In this document: one piece after another, positions 46,001 to 57,509 of the stretch
How the letters are laid out: every line of letters begins with the position of its first letter
How positions within the stretch are numbered: the stretch's first letter is position 1
Source: Apiotrichum sp. Y4204
Lineage: Eukaryota; Basidiomycota; Tremellomycetes; Trichosporonales; Trichosporonaceae
Assembly: GCA_025531455.1 (NCBI GenBank)
Contig: JAMYHL010000023.1
Span: forward strand, 124,001 to 188,000
Direction: 5' to 3'
DNA length: 64,000 nt
Position numbers and translations under genes: made by a program
The notes under the pieces: model-generated
The model's database searches: none
The model's input: only the letters and a program-made list of their open reading frames with translations
Told to the model about the DNA's origin: nothing

Positions 46001-48022
46001 AACAACCGTGGTTCCAAGTTTGTGCCAGTTCTTCGCCAAGACCTCACATTACAGTCTGTGGTGTCGGGAGCACCGACCGCGGCTGTGACCGCCTCCTGTC
46101 CTTACCCAGGTACCCAGGTCCCACGTCCCGAAACCTGCACACAAGAGGGGCAGATCGTGCAGTGGACGCACAACTGTCGCTAAGTCCCGTTCACCATTTC
46201 ATGTCATTGATTGCGCATGGGTGCAGCAACTGATCAACTCGATCAAACGCACGGTGGCGTGTCACCCATCAAGACCTAAAGACTTCGCGTGCATTGATGA
46301 CCCCTCGCTAGGCGTGTGGCTGCGGTATTTGCTGTGTTCGCTCTGGCATCCGAACGTTATTGTTGGCGGTGGCGTCCTTGTTATGCTCAGGCCATGCCAC
46401 GGCAGCGCGGCAGGACTGTCTGGCTTCGGAGGAGATACTCGAACATGAGACATCGGCGTTCTTGCGGCGTCCGCTAGCGAGCCTGGCGTGCGTGCTGGCG
46501 GTCCAAAGTCCGATCGATTCCCGATCCAGTTCACGATCCTCGCTCCCTCGATTCATATCCACTTGGCCGCGTTATGCCCCTCCAGCTTCACAGGCGGTGG
46601 AACACTCGGACTCGCAGTCCTGGAGGCCTACACCGACGCCACGCCCGCGACGCGGGCTTGGAGATGCGACGAGACGTTTCTCTCGAGCACTGACGTCGTT
46701 TGAACGGAGGTGATGGCCCGCTCGCGACTGACTGCTACCAAAGTATCTGATGCATTGACGGGCTGTTTAATCTCCGCCCCCAACTTTCCAATTCCCAGTT
46801 TCTTCTCCATCATCTTGTCGGATTCTAACACACTTGTTGGCACCTCAGATCAACATGTGCACCCATCGTATTGACCGCGACACTCCCCCGCGCTACGGCC
46901 CGAGGCAGAAACGCGTCCCTGTGAGGCTCAACCTATTCCTGCCCGATTCCTGGATTCAGACTTTTTCGGTCAAGGTGGCGGTTTTCCCTTCCCCAACAGC
47001 CCGATATCTCCTTGCACTAACGGTACGCTCGCCAAGCCCGCCAGCGGCAACGAGGCCGATTCTCCTCGGTGTCTCACTGTCGCGCAAGTCCCGGTATGCG
47101 CGTCGGATCACGCGGGCCCACATGGTAATCTCCCCACCGCGCAGATCACACCACTACGACTCTGCCGCATTCCGGATAGCAAACCTGCACTAGCTGAACA
47201 CTGTCGATAACGCGGCACGCCGCGCCGTCGTGCATTCCGATATCAAGTGCCATTCCTCGAGCGGGAGTCACATTCCGGCCCATGGATTTGGGGATGGGTT
47301 TGGCTAGCTCCGTGTCTGTTTACCGCGTTGCCTCGGCACTTGGATCCCTGCCTGACGGCCTTGCCTTATACTCACTTGCTGTGATTTGGAGAAGCACAAA
47401 CATCGCATCCACACCGGCACAACCTCGGACCAACACTACGGATCTCGAGTTGAAGGCCGAAAACGCCTCAGGACGAAATAGACTACAAAAACAATGTCCC
47501 ATTCCGCACTATTCTAACGCGTCATCGGTGTCCGGTCGGAACATCCGGACCTTCGTTATCAACCAACCATCCTTCTAAGGAACTGCGAAAACTAATTTTG
47601 TTCAAATTCACGGGATGCAACTCCGTTTCCGTCGACGAGCGATGAACGAGCGGGATCCGGTTCGAACTCCGGAGCTTGGGCTTGAAAGACCAGCTTCTCG
47701 GCCATCCTTAACCCTAGTTTACGCAAGATCAGCACAGTCAGCGGCCGCATCAGCTGAAACAACCTGACCGCGCTCCAAGGAGCTGCGCGTTCACGACAGC
47801 TCGGTGTGCGGTGTGGTGCTCGAAGTCTAAACGGCGGTAGAGCTAGTGACAGGCCCAGACTTACCGTTGTCTCTGATACCACGCAGTTAGTCACCCGGCT
47901 CCACCATGGCCTAGCGTTCTTGAATCACCTCTCTGAATCACCTATCCAACCTTGCCGTCCACTTGTTTGCATTAAGTCTACTGCCTTTGGTATATGTCCA
48001 CTATTCATCTACTGAACGCCCA
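43091..48022. other. Gene-poor 4.9-kb region
   Basis: No splice-consistent gene or family motif on either strand. The left ~250 bp is the promoter of the RPEL gene. Near 43487-43522 there are repeated CCAAGCTTCCAAG-like words. A clean ATG with a 22-codon exon-like start and a GTGAGG donor occurs at 46855 but could not be extended. No transposase, integrase or reverse transcriptase frame is visible. Confidence 0.5.
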
Positions 48023-48859
48023 CTAGAGGGACACCTGATTGAACTGGCCTTCTCCGGGCACCTCGACGTGGTAATTTGTAATCTTGGCCAGCTTGATTTT
48101 GACGTTTCCAACAGACTTGAACTCGAGGACGTGACCGGCGATCTTCCGGTCGTTAGAGATAAAGTGGAGGTGGTCGCCAGCAGCGTTGATCTCTCCTGCA
48201 TACTTGGGCGTGCGGAAGCCGACCATCGTGCCCGCAAGGTTCTCATACTCCCACTCTGTCTGGCGCTCAGTGACAGGACCGAGCGGCTCGAGTGGGTACT
48301 TCTGCCCGCCAGGCGCGCGAATACGGAGCGTGAACGTGCCGTCGACGCGGTACGACACAAAGTGGTTTTCGACCGGCGTGTTGAACCACGACGGGAGCGT
48401 GTGGGTAAAGTCGGAGAAGTTTCCAATCGAGGCAGTCGCGAAATCCGTGGGCGCGAACCGCGTAATGGATGCCAAGGGCGTCTGGGTGTTGGGCCTGGGA
48501 CGCGTGACGCTCTTGTCCGCCTTGGCATGGTAGGCGACGCCGTCGAGAATGATCATCTCGCCGACGAGGCTGTCAAACGTTCCGAGACCGAGGTCGCCGT
48601 GCTCAAGCACTTTGCCGATCGTCGTGCTCCCCGCTGCTACGCCTTTTACCAGGGCGGCGATCACAGAGTGCTGGAACAGTTCGTTCCTCGGCGGGCACTT
48701 GTTGCCCCTGCAGCCGTGTCCGTTGCCGTGGCCATTACCGTTGCCATTACCGTGGCCGTCGCCTTTGCCCTGGTTGTTGTCGTTGCCCCGGACTTCGATC
48801 GGGCCGGCGGAGACAGTGCCGATGACGAAGGCGGCAGCGAGAAGCGTGGTGAACTTCAT
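48023..48859 (-). CDS. Secreted alpha-acetolactate decarboxylase
   Basis: Single-exon minus-strand gene, 278 aa from the ATG at 48859. An upstream in-frame ATG at 48910 would spoil the signal peptide MKFTTLLAAAFVIGTVSAG. A Gly/Asn/His-rich linker (NGNGNGHGNGHGC) follows. The enzyme domain has NELFQHSVIAALVKGV, TTIGKVLEHGDLGLGTF, GEMIILDGVAYHAKADKSV, LAGTMVGFRTPKYAGEIN and DHLHFISNDRKIAGHVLEF. The last gives H-x-H-x10-H, the zinc-binding pattern of acetolactate decarboxylase. Reaction: acetolactate to acetoin plus CO2. The secretion signal implies that it acts outside the cell or in the wall. No intron interrupts it, in a locus where almost every gene has several. Confidence 0.92.
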   Translation of the reverse strand: MKFTTLLAAAFVIGTVSAGPIEVRGNDNNQGKGDGHGNGNGNGHGNGHGCRGNKCPPRNELFQHSVIAALVKGVAAGSTTIGKVLEHGDLGLGTFDSLVGEMIILDGVAYHAKADKSVTRPRPNTQTPLASITRFAPTDFATASIGNFSDFTHTLPSWFNTPVENHFVSYRVDGTFTLRIRAPGGQKYPLEPLGPVTERQTEWEYENLAGTMVGFRTPKYAGEINAAGDHLHFISNDRKIAGHVLEFKSVGNVKIKLAKITNYHVEVPGEGQFNQVSL

Positions 48860-50552
48860 GGCGATGGCGATGGAGACTGGGCTGGGATATCTGGGAAATA
48901 CATGATTCACACCCCATGTGCTCCTTATGAATTGTTTCCCACGACGCTAGCCGATGCAAACAGATCTCGTCTTGCAGCCATCGTCGGACTGGGCTTGGCC
49001 CCTTCTTCCTCCCCCACAAGCATCTCTGCCGGCCGAACGAGACAACATCCAGATCTCGGTCTCCATCCCGCCTTCAACCGCTTCATTGCCGCGCCCATCT
49101 TCGGTCTCCGCCGGAACACCCATTCATCCATTCAGGTCATTCAGCCATGTTCCGCCTCGGTTGTCGGCGCGTTCCGCGGCTGTGACGTGCACATATGTAC
49201 ATGTTCTTTGTTTCTCATGATGCGTACTTCGGCTCCCTCGTGATCTCCGTCATCAGTCATGTGTCTTCCCATCCCCTCGTTCATTACTTAGTACAGTCAG
49301 CTGTGATACACCGCGGGGCTTGGCAGGGTGGGACAAATGTGAAGCCGAGTAGCTTGTCCTCCATGTTATCCCGGTATTCTGCTGTCGAGTACTCATCCCT
49401 TTCGGACTGGACGGCATTTGACGGTATGGATGTTTGGAAGTGTATGGGTCAGGCCACATGATATTGCTTTCCAGTGTACACAATTGACAAAGCGTCATGT
49501 CCGTGGCTTCCTTACCGCCCGGGGAGGTTCGTTCACGGGGAGACCGCAGATCCAGATCGTCAACTACAAGTTCACTCGCAGTGGACAGGCTCTCCTATAA
49601 CTTGCAGCACGACTGGCCATGGCCAGCAGCCCTGTGGCAGCCAAGCTCGCGTAGATCACGACATGCGCAGCTGATGCGCGTATGCGCCCCCAGTTTCCAG
49701 GCTGACTAGACAGAACAATGACGAAAGAAGAGGGAAACAATGAACTTGTGCCTCCTGGATAGGTTCCATTCCGCCGGGCCGCGGCGTCCCTGACGGAGCC
49801 GCTGGAGCTGGAAGCGAGCTGGAGCGGAAGAGAGCAACCGTGTAGTCACTCGCATAACGGCAAGACCATTTATTTGTGTTGACAGTCTTGCCCGCAGATA
49901 CAGCACTTGCAGTACATTTCCGTATCCCTGGTTGTCGATTGCTGCCCACCGCACAGGGTCAACAACCCCTGGCTTGTCAGATAACCATTTGTTTATCCGA
50001 TAAACGCGTAGATCAGGGCTGCGGCGGGGAGTGACGAGATGGCGCAGAAGAGGTACCCCCCAAGTTGAAGAGCGATACAGTGTCTGGCGTGGGTGGCTAT
50101 GGGAAGCGGAGGCGTGTTCGGGCAGCAGAAAGTGTAGCCTCTCTTCCGGCGGAGCGGGGAGAAGGTTGGGGGTGCTTCTGTACATGATTTGGTGGGAGAC
50201 CTGTCGCGAGGCGGCCGTCGTCGACCACCGCGGTAATCCGCGGCGTTACTGAGCAGGTGCGCCGTGTTTGTTCCACACTATGAGGATTTGTCCTGGAAGA
50301 CCAGAAGTCTTCGCGAGGTGCTATCAAGGACCTGCCCCAGGTCCGAGGCAGAGAGCGCTGGGGTACAGGCTTTTGTGGTGGAGGCAGGTGCCAACATCTG
50401 ACACGTCGCCCAGACTCCGGGCTGACTGGTGAGATGCTCCAAGCCGGTGTTGACAGCGAAGGGGACCGCGAGCCCGAAACACGGATGACAGAGCACTGTT
50501 AGACTACCATCTGCATACCGATTTCCCATATTCAGTTCTACGGGACCACAAC
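48860..50552. other. Intergenic, no gene seen
   Basis: 1.7 kb between the acetolactate decarboxylase start and the stop of the ABM-domain gene. No motif-bearing exon is found. Confidence 0.5.
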
Positions 50553-51068
50553 TCAGATGCGGTCGTAGTACTCGACGCCGAGCGCCTTGGCGCCGCCCTC
50601 GAAGAGGGTCTCGGCCTCGGTGATGAGCTTCTGGAAGGGGGGGCTTGTCATGTGCGCTGCTGTCAGTTGGCTGATCAGTGATCGCCCGGGGTGCAGTCAT
50701 CAGCTGGAGGAAGGCAACTGCGGCACCAACGACTGAGCTGCGAGATGGAGCTGCAGTAGAGAGCTCCGCACGGTATAGCGCCATGTCTCGCATCGCAAGC
50801 TCACACCTGCCGGCACTCACCCTTCGCAGCATCCTGCGACGCGTACTCCTCAAAGACGAGGAAGTCGAGCGTGTCCTTCTTCGACCGTGTGGGGTAGTAC
50901 AGCTGGGTACCCGGCTCCTTGTCGCTGAGCGAGTAGTCGCGGACGTCCGCGAGGACTGGGGGTTAGCACCACATTCACGCAGCGCTGTATTTTAGACTCA
51001 CGCGCCTGGATCTTGTCGGCGGCAGCGGCGTCGACAGCACGGATGCGGGCAACAATGACAAAGGACAT
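50553..51068 (-). CDS. ABM-domain (antibiotic biosynthesis monooxygenase-like) protein
   Basis: Minus-strand exons 51068-51002, 50955-50821 and 50659-50553 (or 50656-50553) give 102 or 101 aa. The fold is the small ferredoxin-like ABM type: MSFVIVARIRAVDAAAADKI, LLADVRDYSLSDKEPGTQLY, LDFLVFEEYASQDAAK, AHMTSPPFQKLI. Such proteins are cofactor-free monooxygenases or simple dimeric stress proteins; a specific reaction cannot be assigned. The acceptor of the second intron is a CAGCAG pair, so one Ala is optional. Intron sizes are 46 and about 161 nt. It lies between the acetolactate decarboxylase and alcohol dehydrogenase genes on the same strand. Confidence 0.85.
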
Positions 51069-52037
51069 GGTGGGTGTGAGTGGACGGAGAAGATGAGAAG
51101 GAGGGAGATGTCAAGGCACACGTCGTTATGCGCGTCCTTCGTAATCCGCCGTCTGCAGTCGTCGTCCCCACAACCCCCGGTAACCTCTACACGCGGACGA
51201 CGCGGACGAAGCCGAACACCGACCCGGCCGCCGATGCCCGGCCTGAGGCCTACGGCCTGCGCGGTCACGTGCATTGCTTGACGCCTTGTCTGCGCCTCTT
51301 GTCTGCGCCTCCACGATATCCATCGATGCATGGACATCATGTCCAGTGGGGAGAGCATCGTCAACGTCTCTTCAATCTCTTCAGTCCATCACATGCAGGA
51401 TGATCGGATGATCAGCGCCTACACGCGACTTGGAATAGTGACTAGAAAAACTGTTGACCCCCCCAAGACTGAGCTTAACAAACCCTCGACTTCTCGAAAT
51501 AAATCAATCGCGCTAGTTTCACCAGTGCGCGACATGTCTAACCTCTCCATCAGTATTTCAAGTTCCCCTATGGTAGTGCGGTACCATAGGAAGCCCACGG
51601 GTTGCGCTGGTTCGGTCTTGCCAACTGGCCAGCGTTCGATCCGGGAGAGACAGCCGAGGCCCAAGGCAAACTGGCCCCCGCAACGGGTCAGCGGGAATCG
51701 GACCTCTTTTGTTGCGGCGCCAAGTGGTGGCTGCTGGCTGTACGCTTTTTCCCCATTGCCCGGTTGCATGAGTATGTGTATGCATTGAATGCTCTGTTGC
51801 GAGCTTTACGAGGGGCAGAGCACCAACTGCATAGGTTGCCCATCAGTCATGTAGTTGTTCAGAGTTGAGTGCCATACAGACCGCTATGTCCTCACCGACC
51901 TCTAATCGGCAGGTGCTACTGCTCGGGTCCTCCCATCGTCCACGATATAACCTCAAGAGGCCACACAGCTCCATTACTTCTTAACCTTGCATACCGCTGA
52001 CCCAACTGACTCTCTCGCACACTACCAACTCTTCTAT
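51069..52037. other. Intergenic, no gene seen
   Basis: About 970 bp holding the promoter of the ABM gene and the 3' region of the alcohol dehydrogenase. No other signal is found. Confidence 0.45.
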
Positions 52038-53438
52038 CTACTTGTTGAAGTCGATGACCTGGCGGCCCTTCGTCTGGCTCTTGGCACAGCGCTCCAGAGC
52101 AGCCGGGAACTCAGCGAAGGGCAGGACCGTAACGTGCTCCTTGACCTTACCCTGCTCGAGGAGGGCGAGCGCATCCTTCATGTCCTCGCGGGTCGTGACG
52201 AGGATGCCCCGGAACGAGATGCCCTTGAAGCACGCGAGCGCCGGCTCGCCGCCGAGCACCGCCGTTCCAAGGGGCGGGAGACCCACGGCGACGACAACGC
52301 CCAGGGGGCGGAGCACTGTCGGTGCGGCCTCGTACGCCTTGCCGTTTCCGGCGGCGACGATCGTCTGCGTGTGAGTGCGTGTCTTTGGTGAAGATGGAGT
52401 ATGGCAACTTTGGCAGGTACTCACGGCATGAGCGCCGAGCCCGTCGGTGAGCTTCTGTACAGCGGCGGGGAGGTCGGACGTCTCCTTCAGGTCGATGTAC
52501 GAGTCCGCTCCGGCGTTGAGGACGGTCTCCTTCTTGTCCGCGCCGACGTCGACGCCAATCGTCTTGTATCCCTTGGCCTTGCAGAACTGGACGACCATGT
52601 GGCCCTGGGCTGTCAGTAGGTGTCATGGAAGCGTCCGAGTATCCGCTTTCTACGCACCACACCACCACCGGCGCCAAAGACGACGATCGATTGGCCAGGC
52701 TTGCACTCGGTGGCCTTGACGGCAGTGTACGCCGTTCCGCCGGAGCACATGAACGGCGCGAGCTGCTCGTACGGGACATTGTCCGGGAGCTTGATGGCCC
52801 ACTGCGCCTTGATGATTGGGTACTGGGTGTACGTGCCGTTCATGTGCACGGCAGTGTAGGTGACCTTGGGGCAGAGCGTCTCGTCTGGGGAGTTAGTAGG
52901 TGCCAAACGCTGGGATCTAAACGGTGGCAGCGAGCATGCTCCATGCTCCCTGCGACAGGCTACTCACGTCCACCCTTGCAGTACTCGCACGTCTCGCACG
53001 TCGACAGGATCGGCGTGATGCCGACACGGTCACCGACCTTCCAGCCAGTGACGCCGGGGCCGAGCTTGGCAACGACACCGGCGCCCTCGTGGCCCGTGCA
53101 GTCGACGCCGCTCATCGGGGCCATGCGCCAGTCGCCGCAAACGTAGTCTATTGTTAGCGTGAAACTAGGCCAGAGGATCGAGGGACGGCCAGTACTAGAA
53201 GCCACCCCCGCTCCCACCCCCAGGTACTCACGGTGGTCGCTCTGGCAGATACCCGTCATCTTGAGCTCGCAGAGGAGCTCGCCCTCCGCGGGCTCGGGGA
53301 CGGGGTAGTCCTCGCGCGGGTTGAGCTTGTACTGCATGTCAGCCCAGTCACTTCGAACCTCCAGACTCGGGAACGCACGTCAGGGCCGAGGTTGGTGGCC
53401 GGCGCGGCGCGGCACTTGGTGGGGACGGAGACGGTCAT
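52038..53438 (-). CDS. Zinc-dependent alcohol dehydrogenase (MDR family)
   Basis: Minus-strand exons 53438-53379, 53331-53232, 53147-52968, 52884-52658, 52604-52425, 52364-52038 give 357 aa; introns are 47, 84, 83, 53 and 60 nt. Catalytic zinc residues are in GICQSDHH and GHEGAGVV. The structural zinc quartet is CETCEYCKGGHETLC. The NAD-binding Rossmann is VVFGAGGGVGHMVVQF, followed by GVDVGADKK with an acidic residue that favours NAD. The length and layout are those of yeast ADH1-like enzymes: primary alcohol and aldehyde interconversion in the cytosol. The last intron ends CTCACACGCAG. A TATATAG-like element lies about 60 bp upstream. 2,3-butanediol activity is possible but not indicated by any motif. 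Confidence 0.94.
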
Positions 53439-54652
53439 GGTGATATGTACTGAATGGGTAGGTGGGGGGAGCGAGGAGTTGGGATCGCTAGATGCTATAT
53501 ACTCCCCCGGCATCGCTTTCCCATCCCCATCACCTCAGGTGGTTGCTATCTACGGCCCCACACGAGCCGGGCCGTACGGATCCGTAGAGCACTGCAGCAC
53601 TACATGTTCCCCCGCTCCGGTCATTGTCGGGCCGACTCTCGGTTGACCTAGATCCTAGACTCTGCACTGTCCTCCACAGCCCAACAGGCCGCGCCACAGC
53701 GTCACGAGACGACACATCAGTAGACGCGAGGCACAAGGAACGCGCTAGGACTTGTCCGGAGTCGGCGCGCTGAGCTGCGCGAGCTGGCCTGGCTGGGAGG
53801 GAGGTCAAGGACCCATAAGTGGCGGTTCGATGCGGGGCCCGGTCGATAGTGTGGCTGGCCGGTGGACGCTTCCGAGTGGCTCATTGTTAATTGCATTGCG
53901 TACACAGGGCCAACATGTGTCCATATGAGTCCGAGGAATTCATGGGGCACCGGCAGAGTATACCCATGGCCCCACAAGTCGAGCAAGGTTGCGTAGTTGG
54001 GGAGCAACCGCGGCTCACTGCCCACTTGTGTGCCTCGGCATCCAATCTGCGTCCTCTACTCACCCGTGGCCCCGCGTGCTGCAGATCACGATCGGATCGA
54101 CATGACTACTGGCCACTAGATCCCGGCCGGCGAGGATTCCACCCGACCTCCGAGCGAGTCGTCACATGACCAGAGTATCAGGGACGGCTGACAATAGCGT
54201 GTCGGGGACGCGGAGAGCTCGGAGGCCTCGGAGGCTGATACCGAGCTTGGAGGTGGAGGCCAGAGAGGTCTATGTTTGGCAAGCGTGTTGTGTTTATAGG
54301 AGCAAACGTGTGAATCGGTTAATTCCGCTATCTCGGTACCAGGAGTAACCGACATACACCACAAATACCACCCTCATGTCGGCTACGGCGCAGCGGCAAT
54401 CAGATATCCTGCTGCTTGATACCAATGCATGATGCAACAGCTGTAGGTACAAGAGGCAAGAGTGCGGGTACATATTATAAACGCTCTAAGGCTTGGAGGT
54501 CCATGCGGTGTGTGGGCAAAGTGATGAATGCCTTCCCGTTGTGAAAGTGTGACAAGAGGGGAACGGGATACTGTACGGAATATTGAGTGTACGTGAGAGT
54601 AGGTGAATAGTATGAAAGGTCGAGGATGGAGTCGACCAGTTGATGAGTCTGC
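53439..54652. other. Intergenic, no gene seen
   Basis: Left end: promoter of the alcohol dehydrogenase with a TATA-like word. Right end: 3' region of the PLD-like gene. Nothing else is supported. Confidence 0.45.
53495..53502 (-). promoter_or_regulatory. TATA-like element
   Basis: GTATATAG on the minus strand about 57-64 bp upstream of the alcohol dehydrogenase ATG; motif match only. Confidence 0.4.
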
Positions 54653-57509
54653 TTATGCTGGAGTTGGAACCTGGGCTGTGCTTCCCGCGGTCGGCGTAGT
54701 GGGTTGCGCCGACCCGCCGTTCGAGGAGGCGACCGACAGGGATGTGTTCATCCTGCGCATCGCAACGTCAAGCGAAAGTGTCGGTGTTGGCTCTGGAATC
54801 GGGAGCGACTCGCCCTCAGAGTCGCGCCAGACGCCGTCGTGACCAACACGCCCGCGAACGCCAGTGTCCTGGTTGGTATCCAGATGGTGACGCCATTCGG
54901 CGCAGACCGCGGGCGAGTCAACGAGAACATTGATCTCCTGTGCGTGGTACCATGATGACATGTCCTGGCGGCCGTTGCCCTGGACTGCGATTTTGCTGTC
55001 GATGACTGATGTCAGACACGCTCGCACGAGGGTTCACTCACTCATGATTTTGATATGGCAGGTGTGGCTGGTGCGTGGGGACATTTCACCCTTGGCGACG
55101 TACCAACAGATGCGGAGCTTGTCCCTCTGTTCCTCATCCAGCTGTTTGTACATGTAGGCAGCGACAGCTTGGTTCGCTACGCCATCTTGGGATATCTCGC
55201 CCTGGAGATGTCAGCATCGCACAGCCCACACTACCCACCTGCTCGCTGAACCCTAGATCGGCGTAGATCTCGACAAGCACGCCCCGCCTCACGGCATCGA
55301 GGGCTGCCGCAACCATTGGCCGAGCACTGAAGGTCGGGGTTTGGATGAAGATACTCTCCTGGGCAAACTTGAAGCCGGACATCCACGCTTGATTCTGGGG
55401 CACAAACACATCCCCTTCACCTCGTCCTTGGAGGTCAGTAACTGTCATGGTCCAACACCTACGGCCGCGTGGGGTGCGATTGACCAGCGCGATAGGGAAC
55501 GGATCGTGTGGTTTGTGCACGAGCACAGGTGTAAATGTCGTAGGGAGATGGATGGGGCCTGGCGTCTCGACTGTAGTCTCCGACTCCACTCCCAGTGCTG
55601 GTGGTGGCAAGGGCGGAAGAGACGTGCTGCTTGCGGCGGGCGAGGGGGCCTTGCCATTCGCGACTGGCGATGTGACAATTGGAGATACCGTGACAGGAGA
55701 AGGGGTTACGGGAGATTTGGATCTCATTGGAGAAGCAATGACAGGTGAAGTAGTCACGGGCGATGTCGGTCCCCCGTCCTCCGTCGCAGCAACGCCGACG
55801 GTCGGCAGCTCAGACGCTACGCTCCTGCTGCTGGTTGTCGGGGAATGCCTGGAACCCCGAATGCTGGCCCGCAGGCTCGCTCGCAAACTTGATGAGCTGC
55901 TCAGCGCTTCCCTGTTGCTTGGGCTGAGCCTCCCATTTAAGGAATCCGTACTGGCGGTGAGCCGCCGCATCGTACGTTCTGCGATCGCCTGGAGGTTGCC
56001 CTTGCGGCTGATCGCTGGGTGATCCTGACCAAACTGGAACGCGGAGCGGTCCAGCTTGTCCGGATATTCTGGGCCGTGGTAGAGGAGTGGAGGACGAGGA
56101 TTGAGCGTCGTCCACCACGACAATAGGGCTGTGTCATACATGGACTGCACGATTGGTCCTTCAAACTGCACCATAAGACCAACATCGCCCTGCGGAGTCA
56201 GCTCCATCTCGAGGGGGATATCCTTCTCACAACCCCTACCGTGGGGGCAACAGACACACGGACGCACCTTGCTCTGCACATTGTTGCTGCTGAGAAGTGC
56301 CACTTTGCGGTCAATGACCATAGACTTTTGGTGGAACGAGCCAACTGGATGAACATGATAGTTCTGCACCTCGAGCAGCACACCCGGAATCTCTGATGGT
56401 GCCGGGAGCTCAACGCCTTTGGCAGTATAGACCTTGGGATCGACAATCTGGTGGGCACCGCCTTCCTGGGGCAGCACTCCACGGTCATACACTGTGGATA
56501 GGGTCAGCAAGTGAAGGTCAAGGAGCCAGCCAGCCAACACCCCAGATCACAACACGCACTGAGCTTCATGACGATCTTCTCGCCGCCCCGTTTCATCACG
56601 CGCTTCGAGAGTTCACGAATGGCGTTGCAGATGTGTCTTGAGCTGTCGGACGCTTCCCAGACATTTGTTGTGAAGAAGATCTCGCGCTCCGCGTTGACGA
56701 TGAGCTCTGCATAGTGCTGAACGATGTCGGCCGTGTGACTTATGATCGTGAGTGGGACCGCACCGCTTGATCCCATAAGTGGAGGAGAGACAAGGCCGTT
56801 GAGGACATTCTTCTCCAGGGTCAGCAGGGTCTGGCCGAAGATCTGAAAGAGTTAGCGGATCGGCGCAATGAGTGGCAAGATAATGGCTTACGTTGAGAAA
56901 CATGTCACTGGGCTCTGCGCCTCGCCACTGCCCGCACCGTCGAACCTCCGCAAGCTCCGAGTCATTCAACGGCCGAATGCCTTTCCAATGATCGTCGACG
57001 GCGGGATCGAAGTCAGAGTCTGATAGTGTCTGGGAGGAAGCTTCGTCGGCGGTTTCTTGCTTTTGCCGCTCGCGCTCCGCCTTTGCAGCCGCTGCTACCG
57101 CTGCTGCCTTTGCTGCTGCTGCCTTTCTTGGTCTCAGGTTGAGCTTGGCGAGCCAGGCTTTCACTCCCTTCCCGGTTGGCAGGTCCTTGGAAGTGGATCG
57201 CGGCGTGGACAGCTGCGAGTGGTCGCCCGTGAATAGCTGGAAAGAGCCGTACCCGAGCCCAAAGAGGTGTTCTGCAATCATGCGTACGGGGCTGTCGACA
57301 GTCGAGTTGGCCAGACATGCCGTTACTGTGTGCTCTGGGCTGGTGCAAAAGGCGTACACCGTTTCGGGAACAAACGTCGTCTTGATATCGTCATGGCCCT
57401 CGACGAGTTCGCGGCCGCTGCGTGCCGATGCAGCGCATGATGGCGGAGGCGGTTTGGTCCGTTGCAGGGCGAGGATTTGGGGCGACTTGGCCACCACCGA
57501 TTCGCTCAT
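54653..57509 (-). CDS. Phospholipase D-like (HKD) protein
   Basis: Minus-strand exons 57509-56892, 56842-56560, 56491-56268, 56189-55239, 55201-55042, 55005-54653 give 862 aa; introns are 49, 68, 78, 37 and 36 nt. The first HKD motif is HQKSMVIDRKVALLSSNNVQ, followed by GLMVQFEGPIVQSMYD. The second is HIKIMIIDSKIAVQGNG, which keeps HxKx4D but has GNGRQD instead of the usual Gly-Ser pair. Between them is a ~150-residue Ser/Pro/Val insertion with SPVTTSPVIASP-like repeats. VPQNQAWMSGFKFAQESIFI precedes the second half. No PX or PH domain is seen, so this is a fungal PLD-superfamily enzyme rather than Spo14. Likely a membrane phospholipase or transphosphatidylase. The 78-nt intron is frame-neutral and was chosen because removal restores normal spacing between the HKD and FEGPI. 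Confidence 0.9.

Noticed and set aside
46855..46925. ATG with a 22-codon exon-like start followed by a GTGAGG donor-like site
   Set aside because: The upstream sequence looks like a 5' leader, but no downstream exon with matching phase and protein-like content was found.
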